In this document: positions 35,490-40,653 of the stretch, piece after piece
How positions within the stretch are numbered: position 1 is the first letter of the stretch
Layout: each line of letters starts with the position of its first letter
Virus record (IMG/VR): IMGVR_UViG_3300044825_003312
Coordinates: 1 to 40,653 of that record
Reading direction: 5' to 3' (one strand)
DNA: 40,653 nt
Source of the DNA: a virus
Notes under the pieces: generated by a model
Told to the model about the DNA's origin: nothing
The model's database searches: none
The model's input: only the letters and a program-made list of their open reading frames with translations
Position numbers and translations under genes: made by a program

Positions 35490-36488
35490 ATGTCGTTAGA
35501 GTCAATTATTGTAGTTAATACAGCCACGGGATGTGATACTTCTGTCGAGCAACAGATAGAGGTTACGGGATATCAGTGTTTTATAGTCAGACTCCCTGCA
35601 GAATCGGACGCTATAGGTCCTTTTGACGTTTATACGGGTTCTACAGGGGAAACCGCAGTATACGTGGGGGTAACAAGAAATGAAATGATTGATGGGGTTA
35701 CCATTTGTTTTGGTGTTGCACCAAGTAATACACCTACACCAACTCCAACAGCAACACCTACACCAACACCATCAATAACACCTACAATAACACCGACTCC
35801 AGGAGTTTCTCCAAGTGTAACACCAACAGGAACTGTTACACCTACTCCAACACCTTCATCTTCACCAGGTCCTGTTTATTCGGCATACATTTTCCCTGAA
35901 CCTCAGGATGCAACATCTCAGGCTAACTTGGGTAACTACATGTTCACCAACGGTGCTGTCAACTATTACGGATATGCTAACTCAGGAAGTTATCCTGCGG
36001 GACCAAACTACGCTAGTGACCTTAACATTTACGTTCAGTATACTGATTGGGCTGGTGGTTCAGGAAACTTCATATCAGACGTTGGTACTCTCAAGGGTGG
36101 AATTCGTCAAGCTTCAGGTTCAGGAACCGATTCATTCGGATGTAACCAATCTCAATATACTTTTGGTACGGTAGAAATTACTACTTCATCCGTCAATCCT
36201 AATATACAATACGTTTACTCAGTTTGGTTACCACTTGCGGGTGTTGGTGGAACTCTTAATAATATGACTTTGGACGTGGGTACAGGTACTCCTTGTACTT
36301 CTGACATATCTAATGGTGGAATTCCTGATATTATTAACTCTTCGGTAAACGTAACAGTCCCATCGGGATGTGCAATTCCTACCGGAACCTATCGAGTTCT
36401 TTGGATGACAGAACTCGTTAATTTACCTGCAATTGCTAACCTTCCTTTGGGTGCATCAATATTTATCAAAGGTGAAAGCAAATCATAA
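35490..36488 (+). CDS. Tail protein with Thr/Pro stalk, 332 aa
   Basis: Two-domain protein. Residues 1-77 are a small beta domain with three Cys. Residues about 78-128 are a Thr/Pro-rich stalk, and residues about 129-332 are a beta-rich C-terminal domain with Tyr/Gly/Ser-rich strands and a few Cys ([29 protein letters not shown]). The linker is of the same kind as in the SprB-repeat and hub-like proteins. Its place between the SprB-repeat protein and the collagen-like fibre suggests a receptor-contact or fibre-linked role. No signal peptide and no recognised enzymatic motif. The fold of the C-terminal domain is unknown. Confidence 0.65.
   Translation: MSLESIIVVNTATGCDTSVEQQIEVTGYQCFIVRLPAESDAIGPFDVYTGSTGETAVYVGVTRNEMIDGVTICFGVAPSNTPTPTPTATPTPTPSITPTITPTPGVSPSVTPTGTVTPTPTPSSSPGPVYSAYIFPEPQDATSQANLGNYMFTNGAVNYYGYANSGSYPAGPNYASDLNIYVQYTDWAGGSGNFISDVGTLKGGIRQASGSGTDSFGCNQSQYTFGTVEITTSSVNPNIQYVYSVWLPLAGVGGTLNNMTLDVGTGTPCTSDISNGGIPDIINSSVNVTVPSGCAIPTGTYRVLWMTELVNLPAIANLPLGASIFIKGESKS
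35721..35872 (+). repeat. Thr/Pro linker in the 332-aa tail protein
   Basis: About 50 residues of Thr-Pro units ([15 protein letters not shown], then [10 protein letters not shown] and similar) form the stalk between the two domains. Codons are mixed, so the DNA is not a simple repeat. Confidence 0.8.
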
Positions 36489-36517
36489 ATAAAAAATGAA
36501 TTAAAAAAAAATCGCTA

Positions 36518-39500
36518 ATGTCTTCTCTCTATAAGAACCCTATAAGTTCATCACAGCAATCAGGTCCAGAATCGGTAGCTTCTACCTCAGTTTTTGGCAC
36601 TAATTTCTCTGTTTTACAAACGGGGGGTTATATGGAAGTTTACAACCTCTCAGATTTGGAGCTTGTATTAACAGCTGCGACTTATCCAACTTTGATTCAA
36701 AATTCGGGTAATACCATACCCATCGCTTTCACTAAAGGGACGGGTTCAGCGTTTTCTCCTGATATTATCCAACTTAATTCTGATAATATATCTTCAGGAC
36801 GTAGGAGACTTGGAATGCAGGTTTACGTTTATGAAACTGACCAAGTTTATCAATACCATATTGACAATTATAGTACTCTGTTTGGTAATGTAACAGGTTT
36901 AACCGGTGCTTCGGCAATTACCGTTACAGAGTACTCTACTGCCGTTAACAATCGTTCTGCTGCGGGACAAACTTTTATTAATGCTTGGACAGGTTCAACT
37001 ATTGAAGGTATAGCCGGTGCGACTGCAACAACTGCTCGTTGGAGAAAAGTTTATACCACTGACGTTCAAATCACAGGTGGAACATATTTTTCTGCGACAA
37101 CACCAAATGCCAACTATGTCGAATTAGAAAATAGTACAGGAGGTACTATAACAATCACAGGATTTACAGCACCAGTCACAGGTGGTACTTTCGATTCGGG
37201 TACAAAAATCTTAACGCTCAACAGTAGTGATGGTACATCCATTTCTATAGCTGGATTTAGTGGTGCGGACTTACAAGTAGGTGATGGAGTAACAACAGTT
37301 TCTGCGGTTACTGGAATGACTTTCGTAGGGGCTTCAGTAACAAACAATGGTAGTGGAAATATAACTGTAACAATTACAGGTACTGCAACAAGCTCAGGTA
37401 CTTCTGGAACCTCAGGTTCTTCAGGAATAAATGGTACATCAGGTTCAAGCGGGACTTCAGGAATAAGTGGTACAAGTGGAACTTCAGGTTCAAGTGGATT
37501 GAATGGAACTTCAGGAACAAGCGGACTTGATGGAACAAGTGGTACAAGTGGACTTGATGGGACCTCAGGCTCAAGTGGGACTAGCGGAATTGATGGTAGC
37601 TCAGGTACTTCAGGAATCAATGGTACTTCAGGTACATCAGGATTGGATGGTACTTCGGGAACAAGTGGTAGTTCAGGCATTTCGGGGACTAATGGTACTT
37701 CAGGTACTAGTGGAGTGGACGGAACATCGGGTACTAGCGGAATAGATGGAACATCAGGTACTTCAGGAATCGATGGTACTTCGGGTACATCAGGATTAGA
37801 TGGCACCTCAGGAACAAGTGGAATTGATGGTTCCTCGGGTACTAGTGGAGTAGATGGTACATCAGGAACAAGTGGTAGTTCAGGTGTTGATGGTACTTCC
37901 GGAATTGATGGTTCTTCAGGTACTAGTGGTTCATCAGGTACAACAGGTACCTCAGGGACAAGTGGTTCTTCAGGTTTAAGTGGAGTTGACGGAACTGCCG
38001 GTACATCTGGAACAAGCGGTACATCAGGAACGAGTGGTACTTCAGGTATCGATGGTACTTCAGGGACAAGTGGTAGTTCAGGTATCAATGGAACTTCAGG
38101 TACGAGTGGCACTTCAGGAATCAATGGAACTTCAGGAACAAGCGGTACAACAGGAACCTCGGGTACTTCAGGAACAAGTGGAACTAGTGGAATTGACGGA
38201 ACTTCAGGCACAAGTGGTTCATCAGGAGTCAACGGAACTTCAGGAACAAGCGGTACAACAGGAACTTCGGGTACTTCAGGAACAAGTGGTACTTCAGGTA
38301 CTACCGGAACTTCGGGTACATCTGGAACATCAGGATTGGATGGTACATCAGGAACAAGCGGAATTAGTGGAACATCAGGAACAAGTGGTACCTCGGGTAC
38401 TTCAGGAACTTCAGGTACTAGTGGTACTACGGGAACAAGCGGAACTTCAGGTACAAGTGGAACTTCAGGTACTACGGGAACAAGTGGTACTTCAGGTACT
38501 TCAGGAACAAGTGGGACTTCAGGTACAACAGGAACTTCAGGAACAAGCGGTGTTGATGGTACTTCAGGCACATCAGGTACAAGTGGCACGACAGGAACTA
38601 GTGGTACTTCAGGAACAAGTGGTGTAGACGGAACTTCAGGTACCTCAGGTACAACAGGAACAAGTGGAACTTCAGGAACGACAGGAACCTCAGGAACCTC
38701 AGGAACAAGCGGTACAACAGGAACCTCAGGAACGAGCGGTACAACAGGTACCTCAGGAACGAGTGGTGTTGATGGTACTTCAGGGACATCCGGTACAAGC
38801 GGAACAACAGGTACATCAGGAACAAGTGGTATTGATGGCACTTCAGGAACCTCAGGTACAAGTGGTACTTCAGGAACTAGTGGTACTTCGGGTACGAGTG
38901 GTATTGATGGTACTTCAGGAACAAGTGGAACATCAGGAACAACAGGTACTTCAGGAACATCAGGAACAACTGGAACTTCAGGTACTAGTGGGACATCAGG
39001 TACAACAGGAACAAGTGGAACATCCGGTACTTCAGGTACTACAGGAACTAGTGGAACAAGTGGTGTTGATGGAACATCGGGGACTTCGGGAACCTCAGGA
39101 ACCTCAGGAACTTCAGGAACAACTGGAACGAGTGGAACTTCGGGTACAACAGGAACAAGTGGAACATCAGGTACTTCGGGTACGACAGGAACATCAGGAA
39201 CAAGTGGAATTGACGGTACATCGGGAACTTCTGGTACGTCAGGTACATCCGGTACATCGGGAACTTCAGGTACTAGCGGAATTGATGGAACATCGGGAAC
39301 ATCAGGTACAAGTGGAAGTGCTGGCACTTCAGGATTAAGTGGTGTAAACGGAACATCAGGTACTTCAGGAAGTACAGGAACAAGTGGAACATCAGGGACA
39401 ACTGGTACGTCCGGTACAAGTGGGACATCAGGTACTACAGGAACTAGTGGTACATCGGGAACTTCAGGAACTAGTGGTACATCGGGCACTTCAGGAACTT

Positions 39501-40653
39501 CGGGCACAACAGGAACGAGTGGTACATCAGGTACAACCGGCACAAGTGGTACATCAGGTACTACAGGAACATCAGGTTCAAGTGGAACAACAGGAACAAG
39601 TGGAACTTCAGGTACGAGTGGAACCACCGGTACATCAGGTACTTCAGGAACTACAGGCACCTCAGGGACTAGTGGTACATCAGGTACTACAGGAACTAGT
39701 GGTACAAGTGGAGTTGATGGAACTTCCGGCACATCTGGAACAAGTGGCACAACAGGAACATCCGGTACGAGTGGAACTTCAGGAACAACAGGAACCTCAG
39801 GAACAAGTGGTACTTCGGGAACTACAGGTACCTCAGGAACTAGCGGTACATCAGGAACTACAGGTACATCAGGTACTTCGGGAACAACGGGCACTTCAGG
39901 TACTAGTGGAACTTCAGGTTCAAGCGGTACGAGTGGAATTGATGGGACTTCAGGTACAAGTGGTACATCTGGAACATCAGGAAGTAGTGGCACTTCAGGA
40001 ACATCAGGCACAACAGGAACGTCAGGAACGTCAGGAACAACAGGAACGAGTGGTACTTCAGGAACTTCGGGAACAACAGGAACCAGTGGTACTTCAGGTA
40101 CAACAGGTACTAGTGGAACTTCAGGTTCAAGTGGTACAAGTGGAATAGATGGTACATCAGGAACTAGTGGTACTTCAGGTACAACAGGAACTTCAGGAAC
40201 GAGTGGTACTAGTGGAACCTCGGGTTCAAGTGGTACTAGTGGAATAGATGGTACATCAGGAACTAGTGGTACTTCAGGTACAACAGGAACTTCAGGAACG
40301 AGTGGAACTTCAGGAACGACTGGTACTTCAGGAACTAGTGGGACTTCAGGAACTACGGGTACAAGTGGAACTTCAGGAACCTCAGGTACAACAGGAACAA
40401 GTGGAACTTCAGGAACGACTGGTACTAGCGGAACTTCAGGAACCTCAGGTACAAGCGGTACGACAGGAACTAGTGGAACTTCGGGTACAAGTGGAATTGA
40501 TGGTACTTCAGGAACTTCAGGTACTTCAGGTACGACAGGAACGAGTGGAACTTCTGGCACGAGTGGAATCGATGGTACTTCAGGAACATCAGGTACTTCA
40601 GGAACGTCAGGTACGACAGGAACAAGTGGAACTTCAGGAACGACTGGTACTAG
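36518..40653 (+). CDS. Collagen-like Gly-Thr-Ser tail fibre (3' partial)
   Basis: Very long fibre protein, still open at the right edge; 1,378 codons are visible. Residues 1-293 are a globular N-terminal region with beta-strand modules (GTITITGFTAPVTGGTFDSG and KILTLNSSDGTSISIAGF) like those of phage fibre heads that attach to the baseplate. From residue 294 (37397) every third residue is Gly: (G-T-S) units dominate, broken by G-S-S, G-T-T, and G-hydrophobic-Asp/Asn units such as GID, GLD, GVD and GIN. Gly-X-Y repeats in phage form trimeric collagen-like rods. The first part is richer in GID/GLD/GIN units, the later part in GTT. The last bases (TAG) are not an in-frame stop. Start: the ATG after an A-rich leader; 29 bp separate it from the previous gene. 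The C-terminal tip, likely receptor binding, is outside the window. Confidence 0.85.
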   Translation, partial: MSSLYKNPISSSQQSGPESVASTSVFGTNFSVLQTGGYMEVYNLSDLELVLTAATYPTLIQNSGNTIPIAFTKGTGSAFSPDIIQLNSDNISSGRRRLGMQVYVYETDQVYQYHIDNYSTLFGNVTGLTGASAITVTEYSTAVNNRSAAGQTFINAWTGSTIEGIAGATATTARWRKVYTTDVQITGGTYFSATTPNANYVELENSTGGTITITGFTAPVTGGTFDSGTKILTLNSSDGTSISIAGFSGADLQVGDGVTTVSAVTGMTFVGASVTNNGSGNITVTITGTATSSGTSGTSGSSGINGTSGSSGTSGISGTSGTSGSSGLNGTSGTSGLDGTSGTSGLDGTSGSSGTSGIDGSSGTSGINGTSGTSGLDGTSGTSGSSGISGTNGTSGTSGVDGTSGTSGIDGTSGTSGIDGTSGTSGLDGTSGTSGIDGSSGTSGVDGTSGTSGSSGVDGTSGIDGSSGTSGSSGTTGTSGTSGSSGLSGVDGTAGTSGTSGTSGTSGTSGIDGTSGTSGSSGINGTSGTSGTSGINGTSGTSGTTGTSGTSGTSGTSGIDGTSGTSGSSGVNGTSGTSGTTGTSGTSGTSGTSGTTGTSGTSGTSGLDGTSGTSGISGTSGTSGTSGTSGTSGTSGTTGTSGTSGTSGTSGTTGTSGTSGTSGTSGTSGTTGTSGTSGVDGTSGTSGTSGTTGTSGTSGTSGVDGTSGTSGTTGTSGTSGTTGTSGTSGTSGTTGTSGTSGTTGTSGTSGVDGTSGTSGTSGTTGTSGTSGIDGTSGTSGTSGTSGTSGTSGTSGIDGTSGTSGTSGTTGTSGTSGTTGTSGTSGTSGTTGTSGTSGTSGTTGTSGTSGVDGTSGTSGTSGTSGTSGTTGTSGTSGTTGTSGTSGTSGTTGTSGTSGIDGTSGTSGTSGTSGTSGTSGTSGIDGTSGTSGTSGSAGTSGLSGVNGTSGTSGSTGTSGTSGTTGTSGTSGTSGTTGTSGTSGTSGTSGTSGTSGTSGTTGTSGTSGTTGTSGTSGTTGTSGSSGTTGTSGTSGTSGTTGTSGTSGTTGTSGTSGTSGTTGTSGTSGVDGTSGTSGTSGTTGTSGTSGTSGTTGTSGTSGTSGTTGTSGTSGTSGTTGTSGTSGTTGTSGTSGTSGSSGTSGIDGTSGTSGTSGTSGSSGTSGTSGTTGTSGTSGTTGTSGTSGTSGTTGTSGTSGTTGTSGTSGSSGTSGIDGTSGTSGTSGTTGTSGTSGTSGTSGSSGTSGIDGTSGTSGTSGTTGTSGTSGTSGTTGTSGTSGTSGTTGTSGTSGTSGTTGTSGTSGTTGTSGTSGTSGTSGTTGTSGTSGTSGIDGTSGTSGTSGTTGTSGTSGTSGIDGTSGTSGTSGTSGTTGTSGTSGTTGT
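37397..40653 (+). repeat. (Gly-X-Y)n coding repeat, mainly Gly-Thr-Ser
   Basis: More than 3.2 kb (about 361 triplets) of collagen-like repeat. At protein level most units are identical; at DNA level the codons for Gly, Thr and Ser vary freely, including both the TCN and AGY families for Ser. It continues past the window edge. Confidence 0.95.
40139..40305 (+). repeat. 99-bp period duplication inside the fibre repeat
   Basis: The 68-bp block at 40139-40206 recurs without change at 40238-40305, an offset of 99 bp (33 codons, 11 Gly-X-Y triplets). The flanking sequence is similar but has synonymous changes. This is a recent in-frame expansion, unlike the scrambled sequence of most of the repeat. 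Confidence 0.85.

Noticed and set aside
37114-40560. A 1,148-codon open frame on the minus strand encoding Val-Pro-Glu/Leu repeats
   Set aside because: It is the mirror of the Gly-Thr-Ser coding repeat: reversed Gly, Thr and Ser codons in this frame rarely give stops. The plus-strand frame has a fibre-like N-terminal domain and fits the operon; the minus frame has no leader or neighbours.
37397-40653. Possible CRISPR array or minisatellite
   Set aside because: The repeat keeps a 9-bp coding period with in-frame Gly-X-Y throughout and has no constant repeat with unique spacers. It is a coding repeat.
40651-40653. Terminal TAG read as the fibre stop codon
   Set aside because: The reading frame places ACT at 40649-40651 and an incomplete AG after it, so the gene is still open at the window edge.
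1-40653. tRNA genes, insertion sequences, integrase or attachment sites
   Set aside because: No tRNA-like cloverleaf, transposase, integrase or flanking direct repeats were seen; the gaps are too short to hold most of these.

Overview
The window is about 40.7 kb of a tailed bacteriophage genome with a contractile-tail, T4-like core. The DNA is AT-rich, every recognised gene lies on the + strand, and coding is almost continuous (largest gap 127 bp). Recognisable T4-type proteins are a gp53-like LysM baseplate protein, gp25, gp6, a gp32-like single-stranded DNA-binding protein, UvsX, RNase H (FEN family) and the gp41 helicase, plus a class I ribonucleotide reductase. Three independent hints point to a Bacteroidota, perhaps flavobacterial, host: no gene start has a clear Shine-Dalgarno sequence; the ATP-cone of the ribonucleotide reductase sits on NrdB rather than NrdA; and one virion protein carries a run of SprB-type repeats, a family typical of Bacteroidota surface adhesins. 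The host is an inference.

Layout. (1) 1-8387: end of a gp53-like gene, a giant 2,398-residue hub-like protein, and two small uncharacterised genes, closed by a terminator at 8415. (2) 8515-16561: replication and nucleotide block: gp32-like SSB as its own terminator-bounded unit, a small coiled-coil protein, UvsX, RNase H, an unknown protein, gp41-like helicase, NrdB, NrdA, then a terminator at 16589. (3) 16654-36488: baseplate and tail block: gp25, gp6, a 1,619-residue protein with a membrane-like helix, five further virion-type proteins (one with a PKD domain, one with a tail-protein-I/gp7-like segment), a 1,201-residue Cys-rich and SprB-repeat protein, and two smaller proteins. (4) 36518 to the window end: a collagen-like Gly-Thr-Ser fibre gene, still open at the right edge.

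Genes in block 3 are mostly joined by 1-14 bp overlaps, so they are probably translationally coupled. The few real gaps between structural genes each hold a TATTTAT-type box (inverted in one case) that could be a phage late promoter. The replication cassette lies between two parts of the baseplate gene set. The least ordinary content is in the adhesion modules: SprB-like repeats, CC/CxxC modules, Thr-Pro linkers shared by three virion genes, and a very long (G-T-S)n fibre whose DNA is strongly scrambled at synonymous positions.

Functions of the large structural proteins outside gp25 and gp6 rest on gene order and motif resemblance read by eye; no database search was possible.
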